A stretch of 6,361 bases of DNA from positions 1 through 6,361 of the forward strand of contig PIVH01000305.1 of NCBI GenBank assembly GCA_003354225.1, in the 5' to 3' direction. This DNA is from Globobulimina sp. (taxonomy: Eukaryota > Foraminifera > Rotaliida). Each line of letters starts with the position of its first letter. The stretch's first letter is position 1. Made by a program: the position numbers and the translations under genes. The notes under the pieces were generated by a model. The model did no database searches, was not told the origin of the DNA, and saw only the letters and a program-made list of their open reading frames with translations. Positions 1 to 6,361 of the stretch are shown here, one piece after another.

Positions 1-2134
1 TGCAAATCGCTTAAAACGAGTTTACCATCGGACCCAATGCCGGTTACCGATCTGTCACATTTTATGTCATTCATACTTTGGGTCTCCGTCGCTGCATTCA
101 ATTTGCTTAAAGTATGACATCCATAGTACATTCACAGTATACTCCATCACAAATCGTGAAAAAAAAGAATTGTTTGTCACGATTTGTGATATATAAAGGC
201 ATGGAATACCTTAGCGGTGTAACGGTCTCTTCATCCTCCTTAATTTCACCAAATGGATTGACTGGGTCAAAAGTCATTGTATGCGCACTATTCCTCGTGG
301 AATGCGGCGTGAATGTTGTATGTAAAACAGATTTAAAATCGTTATCTGTCAATGTAAAATGAAATACATTCGTCATGGATTGCCATTGCATGACTTTTTT
401 CTGCGAATCGTGCAACAATACATCCAATGTATTATCACTGTCATTGTCGGTCACGATGGTCTCGAACGTGTCCTGTGATGTATAGGTTGACTCAGTTCCA
501 CTGTCAGAAAAATATGAAGTATCGATATGATACTGAGACTCCATAGTCACTGGTTTTAATAATTGGGACGGTGTAAACAATGAGGTTCCTAATGACGTTT
601 TGAACTCCGATGCAAATTTTAAAATTGTATTCTTTCTTTTTACTTTTTTAAGTTTCTTTTTGATTTGTTGGGCTTTTTTACGTTTTCCAAATGGATTTAA
701 AAAGGTTTTCTTATGTCTTTCAGTGACTCGTTTTGCAGCTAATTGTGCTCTTTGTTGCTGACTTAATCGTCGATCGCCAATATCCGGACTAGCTTCTTTT
801 ACTTCTTCTGAATCATCAGTCACATTTATGATTATATCTGTGGCATCAATGGATGTTTTTGTTTTTTTTAAGTTTTTTCGTTTTTCTCTTCGTTTTTGTA
901 GTTCAATGTCGGATTCGTCTTTGACTTTCTTTACGATTGAATCTGTGGCACTGCGCAGTATAACGTCGGCTACCTGTTTTGCAACTAAATGTTCTTCGTT
1001 ATTGTCAGAAGTTGGTGTGGCAACCTCGTCAGTCATAAACCGAACTGATTTTGAAGACTTACTCTGTTTTTTAAGTAAATCTTTTTTCTTACCATCGTCC
1101 AATGCCTCCTCTAAGTAGGACACAAAATGATTTTGCGTTGACGTTCGCTTTAACATATTGGGTAATGTTTTGCTGCGTGCACTATCTCGCTTGCCTGATT
1201 TCCCTCCGCTACTATCAGTGAGTTGTAGGGATGTTAACCGCGCAGTCACTCCTTCAGATTTCTCCATATCATCTTCAGAGACTGCAATCTCGTCGCGAAT
1301 ACTCTCCATTTTTAACATTTTTTCTAATGGTACTCCTGCTTTGCCTTGTTTTGTTAAATTGTGATAATCAAATGACGCATTTGCAATATGTTCCAATCTG
1401 TCGTCCCTATGTTCAGAATGCTTCCTATCCATTTTTAGTAACATTTCGGTTTGCTCATCAACGCTAAAATGTATATGTAAATATATTGCATGCATGAAAA
1501 TAAGATATTGGACAGAATTTATATAAATAACTACCTCAATGCACTATTTTGTAACGCTTCCTGCCGTGATATTTGGCGGTCATATTCTTCAAAATCTGTT
1601 AGATTCTCGCTATCATTCACTGTTTTGGATTCTGTTGGATGCCGCACCACTGTATTACTGTCATTAAATTGTGGCAAATCAGCGCCTGGCGTAGGTGTTG
1701 GTGTATCATTTGGAAATGACAAATTAGTGTCGGTTGGCTCGGTTGGGTTATATTGTACAATGCCAATTTCCTCTACAGAATTATTACTATTTTGTGGTGA
1801 ATGTTTTACTTTGATTGATAAAGGTCGCTGTATGTTGCTGTCATTATCTTTATCCTCAGAATCATGAGGTGTTTGCCGACCATCTCCTTTTAATGCCACT
1901 GTAGATCCACCCAACACATTACCTGCAGTGAATAATATATGTTACAATATATTTTTGTTATGCTTCATATTAATGTTATACAAAGGTATCGTAACTGCTT
2001 TGAATGAGGGGTTTAAGTTTAATTAGAGATTCTTGAGGGTCCTTTGAATGACATTTAAGAAAGTTAAGAAATGATATTAATGAAATTCCAGCTCTTCTCC
2101 ATCGATCAACTTGTCGTCTGTGACAAGTTAACAT
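1..2134 (-). CDS. Unrecognised Ser/Lys-rich, largely disordered protein; four exons, 3' end beyond the window
   Basis: I do not recognise this protein. The model is 2134-1996, 1922-1535, 1463-210 and 105-1, giving 628 residues before the window edge. Exon 2 to 3 and exon 3 to 4 both join AG|C in frame. The ATG at 2132-2134 is the first Met after an in-frame stop (TAA about 60 nt upstream). Residues 1-46 look helical (RWRRAGISLISFLNFLKC); after that the chain is polar and low in hydrophobics, probably disordered. Visible motifs are an RVxF-like KSVRF at about 314-318, basic clusters at about 366-378 and 436-454 that could be nuclear signals, an RRLS kinase-type site, and two NPF motifs at about 432 and 578. 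These suggest a scaffold or regulatory protein, which is inference. It is divergent from the CFAP119-like gene, with 138 nt between starts. The weakest part is exon 1, because its donor (GTTACG) is not a strong one. Confidence 0.62.
106..209 (-). other. Intron 3 of the left-hand gene (104 nt), carrying a hairpin
   Basis: Reading the minus strand, the donor is CTAAG|GTATTC and the acceptor is ACTTTAAG|CAAATTG. Removal joins AG to C as a Ser codon and opens a new frame that stays open to the window edge. Without splicing, the upstream frame ends at a TAA at 107-109 after a low-quality Phe-rich tail. Other nearby AGs lead into stops. This is the longest of the five introns and holds a perfect inverted repeat (146-190). 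Confidence 0.72.
146..190. repeat. Perfect 14-bp inverted repeat with a 17-nt loop inside an intron
   Basis: The left arm, 146-159 (ATCACAAATCGTGA), is the exact reverse complement of the right arm, 177-190 (TCACGATTTGTGAT). The spacer, 160-176, is mostly A on the plus strand and T on the transcribed RNA strand. In the pre-mRNA it would form a hairpin between donor and acceptor, leaving the poly-U run in the loop. It could influence splicing, be a remnant of a small mobile element, or be chance. I see no target-site duplication around it. Confidence 0.85.
1464..1534 (-). other. Intron 2 of the left-hand gene (71 nt)
   Basis: The minus-strand donor is TTGAG|GTAGTT and the acceptor is ACATTTTAG|CGTTG. 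Splicing joins AG to C as a Ser codon (phase 2) and links two long frames, the upstream one ending ...QNSAL and the downstream one starting VDEQTEM. Unspliced, the upstream frame would stop at once. The intron body is strongly AT-rich, as expected. Confidence 0.82.
1923..1995 (-). other. Proposed intron 1 of the left-hand gene (73 nt)
   Basis: The acceptor CACTGCAG|GTAATG is convincing and sits after an AT-rich stretch. The donor is less sure. GTTACG at 1995 is the only GT that keeps the frame started at the ATG (2134) in phase 1 with exon 2. A better-looking GTATAA donor begins at 1981 but would shift the frame. Exon 2 has no ATG of its own that could start the long frame, so an upstream exon is required in either case. 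Confidence 0.5.
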
Positions 2135-2272
2135 TATGATTCCTATGTTACTATTTTTGTATGTATATAGATATTTAATTATGATATGATATTACACGGA
2201 TACATTACGTATATATTACACTCAAAAAAACGAACATTTTTCCCACTATTTCGCATTTTATATATCTCAATA
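2135..2272. promoter_or_regulatory. Divergent intergenic region (138 nt) between two start codons
   Basis: This region lies between the ATG of the minus-strand gene (2134) and the preferred ATG of the CFAP119-like gene (2273). It is AT-rich with several TATA/ATAT runs around 2160-2180, and must hold both promoters and both 5' leaders. An extra in-frame ATG at 2186 and a minimal ATG-ATA-TGA upstream frame at 2181 lie in the plus-strand leader. I can assign no defined factor site. Confidence 0.55.
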
Positions 2273-2815
2273 ATGTCTGAAATGGATAAAATTTCGAACA
2301 TTTTAGAAAAGAATGAAACAAATGAAAAACGAAATATTGCATTAACAGACTATTTTGATTTGACGACAACATGCAAAGCCAAAACAATAATAATGTGTAA
2401 ATTATATGATCAAATAATACAATTTGGACACACAAATTCGTTATTACACAATCCGAAAATTGCATGTTTGTTATTAATAACCACAGAAATGCAACGAAAA
2501 ATATGCAGTCGAGAATATATAGCACCTATGGATGCGTTTGAAATATTTAAACAATCACTCATCAAATACAGTGTACAACGACCACCATTTTCAACGGCAA
2601 TCTTTGCGTTTCAAGATTTAGAACCAATCACACAATTCATGTTACAAACCTATTTCAAACATTACAAAGCGTATCAAGTTGCATTTGGTTTGAATATCAA
2701 TGCGTCAAACCAATGCTTGCCATTTACAGAAGTGGAAGCCATTGCCATTGTCGGTGATGCAAAAAAAACTTTTGAAGAACAAACCTCAGTAAAGCAGCTA
2801 TCGGAAATGCAATGA
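2273..2815 (+). CDS. CFAP119: CFAP119/CCDC189-like cilia- and flagella-associated protein
   Basis: The preferred start gives 180 residues in one exon, beginning MSEMDKISN. The recognisable core is SVQRPPFSTAIFAF (about 100-113) followed by LEPITQFMLQTYFKHYKAYQ (about 116-135). This Arg-Pro-Pro-Phe then Tyr-Phe-x-His-Tyr-Lys layout is what I associate with the CFAP119/CCDC189 (DUF4464) family. In Chlamydomonas the family member FAP119 belongs to the C1a projection (PF6 complex) of the axonemal central pair, where it contributes to motility control. The protein is shorter than the human relative but holds the core. An in-frame ATG at 2186 would add 29 basic/hydrophobic residues, but MSEMDK looks like a natural start. 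The 3' end overlaps the receptor gene on the other strand. Family assignment is from memory of the motif, not a search. Confidence 0.72.
   Translation: MSEMDKISNILEKNETNEKRNIALTDYFDLTTTCKAKTIIMCKLYDQIIQFGHTNSLLHNPKIACLLLITTEMQRKICSREYIAPMDAFEIFKQSLIKYSVQRPPFSTAIFAFQDLEPITQFMLQTYFKHYKAYQVAFGLNINASNQCLPFTEVEAIAIVGDAKKTFEEQTSVKQLSEMQ
2724..2815. other. 92-nt convergent overlap of two coding regions
   Basis: The plus-strand CFAP119-like frame runs to TGA at 2813-2815, while the minus-strand receptor frame runs to TAA at 2724-2726. The receptor's predicted helix 7 and C-tail (about residues 376-407) are therefore antisense to the last 30 residues of the other protein. The receptor codons are offset so that their second base faces the third base of the opposing codons. 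Either both frames are used, or one gene ends earlier through an unseen intron. Confidence 0.65.
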
Positions 2816-4019
2816 AAAACATTTCATTTGGAAACACGTTTCCGTCTTTTTTTAATTCAAATATACATTCATCGCCATATTCATACTTCCATCCCCCATA
2901 CATGAACACTTTCTGTTGTGCGCAGCGAATCCATTCCATCACAGATTCATTGTACGCAGTCGCAAAACCTAACCATATAATTTCTGTCAACACAATAAAC
3001 GCAGAACTCAGCAGTGCCATAATTAAGAATGCAGTCATTCGATGGATCAAATTCACCAAATCACCAGTCACCAAATCCGCCTGTTGTATGATTTCCAATT
3101 CCATTTTTATTTGTTTTGTAGCATGAACGACACAGACGGTTGATATTATAATAAACAATATATTTGGAATAATATCCATAATTAATAATAAAACAGTATC
3201 ATTGTGTGAGATATAGCACATTCCATTGGACGCATTCGCGTCAATACCACCGAATGCTAACATAAATATTGCAAATATAAACACAATGCAAAATGCAGCA
3301 CCATGGAGATATTTTTTTTTCATTCCAACGTCGACCATGGGTTTCCATAATCGATACCATATATTTACGCATAATATTCCTGTATAAACTAATATGATTT
3401 TAAAGCCACAAAATATAAATAAACCAAAGATGGTGCACAGTGCATTGGATCCGTTTCTTGGATTGTTAATGGACAATGTTGCTTCATTGTGGTTGCAGAT
3501 ATAGGCGGAAGACACTGTGTTTCCACCGTCAAAATACGAGAAATGTGGAATGATTAAACATATAATAACCAGTAAATAGGCAACATCTATAACCTATGTA
3601 TATATGTATATAGATGTACAGATATATATATTTCTGTTTTTATGCGCAAGGATGTGTACTTAAACAAATAGGGCATCGTATGTGATTGGCGTGGTATCAA
3701 ATGTTTCTTCATTCTCTCGATGTTCGCTGATATTGTTAATTGTGAATATTAGATTACATAAAAACGCAACAATTAAAAATGCTAAAAATAGTATGCTTAT
3801 ATTTTGGTTTGTTGTCCGATCTGTCCATGGTGTTGCTGCATCGTTAGAATTACAAAATAACGCACAACCATTGTGATCAGCACTTGATTCGTATTTAGTT
3901 GCAGTTAATGGTAATGTACAATGGTTTTCTTGCGACAATATTGGAATGATAGAGTATAAACACAATATACAAAATATCCACTGGTAGCGACACAGCACCA
4001 GAGTTCGCGTGGTCATCAT
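2724..4019 (-). CDS. Frizzled/Smoothened-family (class F) seven-helix receptor without a CRD
   Basis: The model is 4019-3666 joined to 3593-2724, 407 residues. A signal peptide (about 1-30) precedes a short ectodomain with only three Cys (C34, C52, C56; GCALFC echoes the linker just before helix 1 in Smoothened). Predicted helices are about 75-97, 119-139, 171-197, 214-234, 251-275, 303-328 and 376-395. Class F marks are Cys171 at the top of helix 3, the loop IDANASNGMCYI (the VDGD...GxCxVG region, with Cys244), the LVNLIHRM entry into helix 6, and a third outer loop with Trp339, Cys342 and Cys361, as in Smoothened. The roughly 120-residue cysteine-rich ligand domain is absent, as in some protist and fungal Frizzled-like proteins, so the ligand is unknown. 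It acts at a membrane, presumably plasma or ciliary. The C-tail is very short. Its start is 50 nt from the divergent gene at 4070. Confidence 0.75.
3594..3665 (-). other. Intron of the Frizzled/Smoothened-like gene (72 nt)
   Basis: The minus-strand donor is GCCCTATTT|GTTTAAG and the acceptor is TATACATAG|GTTATAG. It is phase 0. Splicing joins the first-helix exon (...PITYDALF) to the second-helix exon (VIDVAYLLVII...), in the order the receptor family requires. Unspliced, the first exon stops at TAA (3660-3662). The body holds AT dinucleotide runs. A second AG 7 nt downstream would break the frame. Confidence 0.82.
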
Positions 4020-4069
4020 CCAAGACCAAAGAGAGGTTTTTTGTTCAAAACAATTGATTATTATAAAGC
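4020..4069. promoter_or_regulatory. Very short divergent intergenic region (50 nt)
   Basis: Only 50 nt separate the receptor's ATG (minus, 4019) from the ATG of the multidomain gene (plus, 4070). Both core promoters and leaders must fit here or extend into the opposing coding sequence. It contains a T6 run and an AT-rich ATTGATTATTATAAAGC next to the plus-strand start. No specific factor site is identifiable. Confidence 0.55.
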
Positions 4070-5769
4070 ATGTCAGACCGTGACAAGTTTGCCAAGCATG
4101 AAAAGGCAGATTTAATTAAATTCTGCAGACTCAATGGGATAAATTCAGGACATTGCTTTGCCAAAATTGATTTCGTCAATGCTATCGTAGATAAGGGATA
4201 TGTATATACAGATTTTAATCTAAAAAAGAAAAAAACAAAGAAAGAGTCACCTCAGACCGTTTCGTCAAAAGGAGCAACAAATAAATTGCTATCAATGCCA
4301 CCTATTCCACCAAGGGCCAGATTAAAAAAAACAGCAACACGCTTTTGTGTTGACGCCGATATCGATGAAAAAGGCGAATTGGATGTTGCTGAATTTATTT
4401 TAGCTGCGAAGTACTTGGGCTCAGAGGTGAACAATGATGAATTAATGGATGTATTCATGGAACATATGGAGGATTCTGTAGAGACCAACGAAAAGGATGG
4501 CAACAATGCAAAACAAGCCATCAAAGATTTAATGAAAAAAGTAGAAGATAAATACGGTAAATATGATGCCGATGATGACGACGATGGAATGATTACCTCC
4601 CAAAACACATCTGTTTATACAGATGTTTATGCAGCAAACACCGACCAATCAACGGAAAACGAAATGGACGATTTTCTATATAAACAGCAAAAAGAACAAC
4701 AATTAGAAATAGCACGCAACTTATTACAAATCACAGCGTTAACACGGCAAGAAATAGCGGCAATGACTGGCGTGGATCCCAATGATCTAAAACAATATGA
4801 ATCTGATGACTACGACACCGAATCTGACAGTGACTATGAAACAGAAAGCGATGACCTTGACCATGACGACGAGGACCAAAACGAAGAAAAAGAAGTAGAT
4901 ATTTTCGACGGCATAAAGATTGTTGGCGGCAAAGGCAAACAAATATTAATAGAGAAGAAATATTGTGATAAATTACAAGAGATTATTACTGGCGGAATGG
5001 CTGAAATTGAATCGCGATCTGAAGAATGCGTTTATTTATTACAGATCCTAAGCGATGCCATTAACTTAGCTCCGGGTGCCATGAAACGGGCGAAGACGAT
5101 GGCAAAGTTGAATTTGCATCCGGTGCAAGAACAGGAACAGCAGCAAGAACAGAAAACGTTTCCGGCACAATTCAGGGTCGTTATTTCTCCAGGTTTGTAA
5201 ACAAAAAACACAAATCCAGAAACGTTTTATATTATATATTTGAAATAGGCGCATTATGCAAAAGTGATAAAGACTTAAATGCCGCAACGAGTACGATTGT
5301 GGCTCGATTGTATGAAGGAACCGCAGTGACCGTGGAAGAAATCGAGGGAAATCGGGCACGGATTTCATCGCCAAATGATGGATGGTGTTCTTTGGTGTCC
5401 ACAAAGAATGGCGCCGTGATTATTGAACGTATTGACAATAAAAGCAAACAGTCAAAAGAAATGGCACAAGCGGTAAAAAAAGATAAATTGAGAAAAACAC
5501 AGGTTGAAATAGTAAAAAATGTAACTACATTGAATGAGGTGACTGTGGTGAAAATATTGGAGAAAAGTGACTGGAATATGCGGATTGCGTTGGATTCTTT
5601 TTTCATCGCTAAATTTAAAACGCAAGAATATGAAAAAAATCAGCAACAAAAAAGATCCGTTACAACGTCAGAGATGTTTAAAGATATTGGCAATGATGAT
5701 AAGAAAAAAAAAGGATGGTTTAAATCATGGAAAGCGTTTGCAAATGATAAGAAAATTGATGCCAATTAA
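4070..5769 (+). CDS. SAP-like / EF-hand / acidic / SH3b-like / UBA-like multidomain protein
   Basis: The model is 4070-5192 joined to 5249-5769, 547 residues; I know no named orthologue. In order: a helix-loop-helix SAP/HeH-like segment (8-45, EKADLIKFCRLNGI); a Lys-rich linker with a PxxPxR motif (77-82); one EF-hand (loop 97-108, DIDEKGELDVAE, with Lys at position 5 where Asp/Ser is usual); an acidic run (165-172); a helical segment (about 207-235); a strongly acidic tract (about 244-278); a second helical region (about 296-352); a Gln/Glu repeat (353-362); an SH3b-like domain (about 367-435) with the signature GWCSL (419-423) and NGAVI; then a UBA-like three-helix segment (about 466-495, EVTVVKILEKSDWN...AL) and a Lys-rich tail. 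UBA-like domains often bind ubiquitin, and the EF-hand suggests weak or structural Ca2+ binding. An adaptor or chaperone-type role is inference. Confidence 0.75.
5193..5248 (+). other. Intron of the multidomain gene (56 nt)
   Basis: The donor is TCTCCAG|GTTTGT and the acceptor is TTGAAATAG|GCGCAT. It is phase 1 and rebuilds a Gly codon (G|GC). The junction reads RVVISP-GALCKSDKD, which completes the first strands of the SH3b-like domain. That domain would otherwise be cut in half by the TAA at 5198-5200. If retained, the intron would yield a 376-residue protein lacking both C-terminal domains. Confidence 0.87.
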
Positions 5770-6063
5770 ATCAATGCAATGCAATCCGTTATGTTGATAT
5801 TATTTTGTATATAATGAGTGAGTGCCAGGATAGTAAATTGTTCTGAGACTTCTGACTATAAAAAATGTTTTTGGACCGTTTTCAGATTTTTGTTTGTTTT
5901 GTTACTTTTGTGATCCTTTTGTATGCATTTTTTTGTTGAATTAAATATATTTTGCAGTGAAAGGTTTTTTTCTTCATTTTTCCAATCATTGAATCACAAA
6001 CTATCAACGTTGCATCAGGCAATTTTGTAAACAATACCTATACATAAACTAATATAATTTATA
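5770..6063. other. Intergenic region, T-rich, with TATA-like site and no recognisable gene
   Basis: This holds the 3' flank of the multidomain gene and the promoter/leader of the gene at 6064. I see an imperfect direct repeat AATGCAATGCAAT near 5772-5784, a TATAAAA run at about 5857, long T tracts at 5865-5935 and 5965-5982, and an AT-rich leader just before the ATG. A 24-codon ATG frame (5865-5939) codes a Phe-rich string and is probably a by-product of T content. No tRNA, snRNA or other RNA gene is visible. Confidence 0.5.
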
Positions 6064-6361
6064 ATGGCCGAACAAGAGGAACCAGAAAATGAGAAAGTAT
6101 CAGATGAAGAACAACCAGAACAAGAACAAGAAGAAGAAGCACCAAAAGATGAAAATATTGAAGAACCACCAAAAGAAGATGAACCACCACAGGAAGACGA
6201 GCCACCACAAGAAGACGAACCGGAACCACCAAAAAAAGCAGAGGTAGAAGCAAAAGAAATTGAACCGGAGCCCGAGGCAGAGGCAGAGCCAGAACCGGAG
6301 CCAGAGCCTGAGGGGGAGCCCGAACCAGAGCCAAAAGCGGAGCAAAAGGCAGAGCTTGAAC
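6064..6361 (+). CDS. Start of a Glu/Pro-rich repetitive protein, cut by the window edge
   Basis: The ATG (ATAATGGCCGAACAAG) follows an AT-rich leader, and the frame stays open for 99 codons to the end of the window. The visible part begins MAEQEEPENEK and is almost wholly Glu, Pro, Gln, Lys, Asp and Ala. It contains three EPPxED hexapeptides (residues 34-51) and then alternating Glu-Pro/Glu-Ala from about residue 67. It is therefore an extended, strongly acidic, disordered N-terminus. Such tracts occur in cytoskeletal, axonemal, nuclear and surface proteins, and nothing here tells which. I do not recognise it. Coding is supported by the abrupt change to purine-rich composition at the ATG and by synonymous third-base changes between repeats. 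Confidence 0.62.
   Translation, partial: MAEQEEPENEKVSDEEQPEQEQEEEAPKDENIEEPPKEDEPPQEDEPPQEDEPEPPKKAEVEAKEIEPEPEAEAEPEPEPEPEGEPEPEPKAEQKAELE
6163..6216 (+). repeat. Three tandem 18-nt in-frame repeats (EPPxED)
   Basis: The units are 6163-6180, 6181-6198 and 6199-6216, each reading GAR CCA CCA (A/C)AR GAA GAY. Differences between units are mostly at third codon positions (GAA/GAG, CAG/CAA, GAT/GAC) plus one Lys/Gln change. They keep the peptide while the DNA drifts, which supports translation of this frame. Confidence 0.85.

Noticed and set aside
107-209. C-terminal tail of the left-hand gene read straight through to the TAA at 107
   Set aside because: A clean GTATTC donor and AAG acceptor remove this stretch and open a better frame to the window edge; the read-through tail is Phe-rich and comes from the hairpin and poly-T.
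1490-1867. Plus-strand frame across 1490-1867
   Set aside because: It lies antisense to exon 2 and intron 2 of a model with consistent splice phases; no recognisable protein.
2186-2272. 29-residue N-terminal extension of the CFAP119-like protein from an upstream in-frame ATG
   Set aside because: The region is AT-rich promoter-like DNA between divergent genes and the extension is not like the family; it cannot be excluded.
2205-2525. Minus-strand frame antisense to the CFAP119-like gene
   Set aside because: Hydrophobic translation arises from the complement of a convincing plus-strand gene; no recognisable features.
2812-3126. Plus-strand frame antisense to the receptor
   Set aside because: It is the mirror of membrane-helix codons, lacks domain features and competes with a well-supported gene.
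5299-5769. Separate gene starting at 5299
   Set aside because: The first codon is GTG and the frame is open upstream; a 56-nt intron joins it in frame to the preceding gene and completes one SH3b-like domain.
5865-5939. 24-codon hydrophobic frame (possible upstream ORF or mini membrane protein)
   Set aside because: It is T-rich low-complexity DNA, has no other support, and the Phe-rich string is expected by composition.
6059-6345. Two minus-strand frames opposite the Glu/Pro-rich gene
   Set aside because: They are Leu/Val- and Phe/Trp-rich shadows of a purine-rich repeat and neither has a natural start or domain.
1-6361. CRISPR array, tRNA/rRNA, insertion sequence, bacterial operon or viral insert
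   Set aside because: I found no spaced repeats, cloverleaf-like segments, transposase or terminal repeats with duplications, and no viral hallmark genes; introns and protein types indicate nuclear eukaryotic DNA.

Overview
The window is compact nuclear DNA of a eukaryote. The coding regions only make sense once short GT-AG introns (56 to 104 nt) are removed, and each of the five introns I propose restores an open frame across its junction. Intergenic DNA is AT-rich and short, no bacterial ribosome binding sites are seen, and the products (a Frizzled/Smoothened-type seven-helix receptor, a ciliary central-pair protein, an EF-hand/SH3-like/UBA-like protein) are eukaryotic. The CFAP119-like gene implies a flagellated organism or life stage. 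I cannot name the species; a unicellular protist or early-diverging flagellated opisthokont/amoebozoan-like lineage fits best. All gene models are read from sequence alone.

Layout: (1) 2134 down to 1 and off the left edge, minus strand: a large, mostly disordered Ser/Thr- and Lys/Arg-rich protein of unknown function in at least four exons, with short linear motifs (RVxF-like, two NPF). (2) 2135-2272: a 138-nt divergent intergenic region. (3) 2273-2815, plus: a CFAP119/CCDC189-like protein in one exon. (4) 4019 down to 2724, minus, two exons: a 407-residue Frizzled/Smoothened-family (class F GPCR) protein without a cysteine-rich domain. Its last 92 coding bases, including the predicted seventh helix, are antisense to the 3' end of the CFAP119-like gene. 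(5) 4020-4069: only 50 nt between two divergent start codons. (6) 4070-5769, plus, two exons: a 547-residue SAP-like / EF-hand / acidic / SH3b-like / UBA-like protein. (7) 5770-6063: a T-rich intergenic stretch. (8) 6064 to the right edge, plus: the start of a protein with an extremely Glu/Pro-rich N-terminus.

The genes do not form a pathway that can be proved from sequence. The notable context is a Smoothened-like receptor overlapping a ciliary gene. In animals Smoothened signals from cilia, but here the adjacency may be chance. The most distinctive features are the receptor without a CRD, the convergent coding overlap, the unusual multidomain protein at 4070-5769, and a perfect 14-bp hairpin inside an intron.
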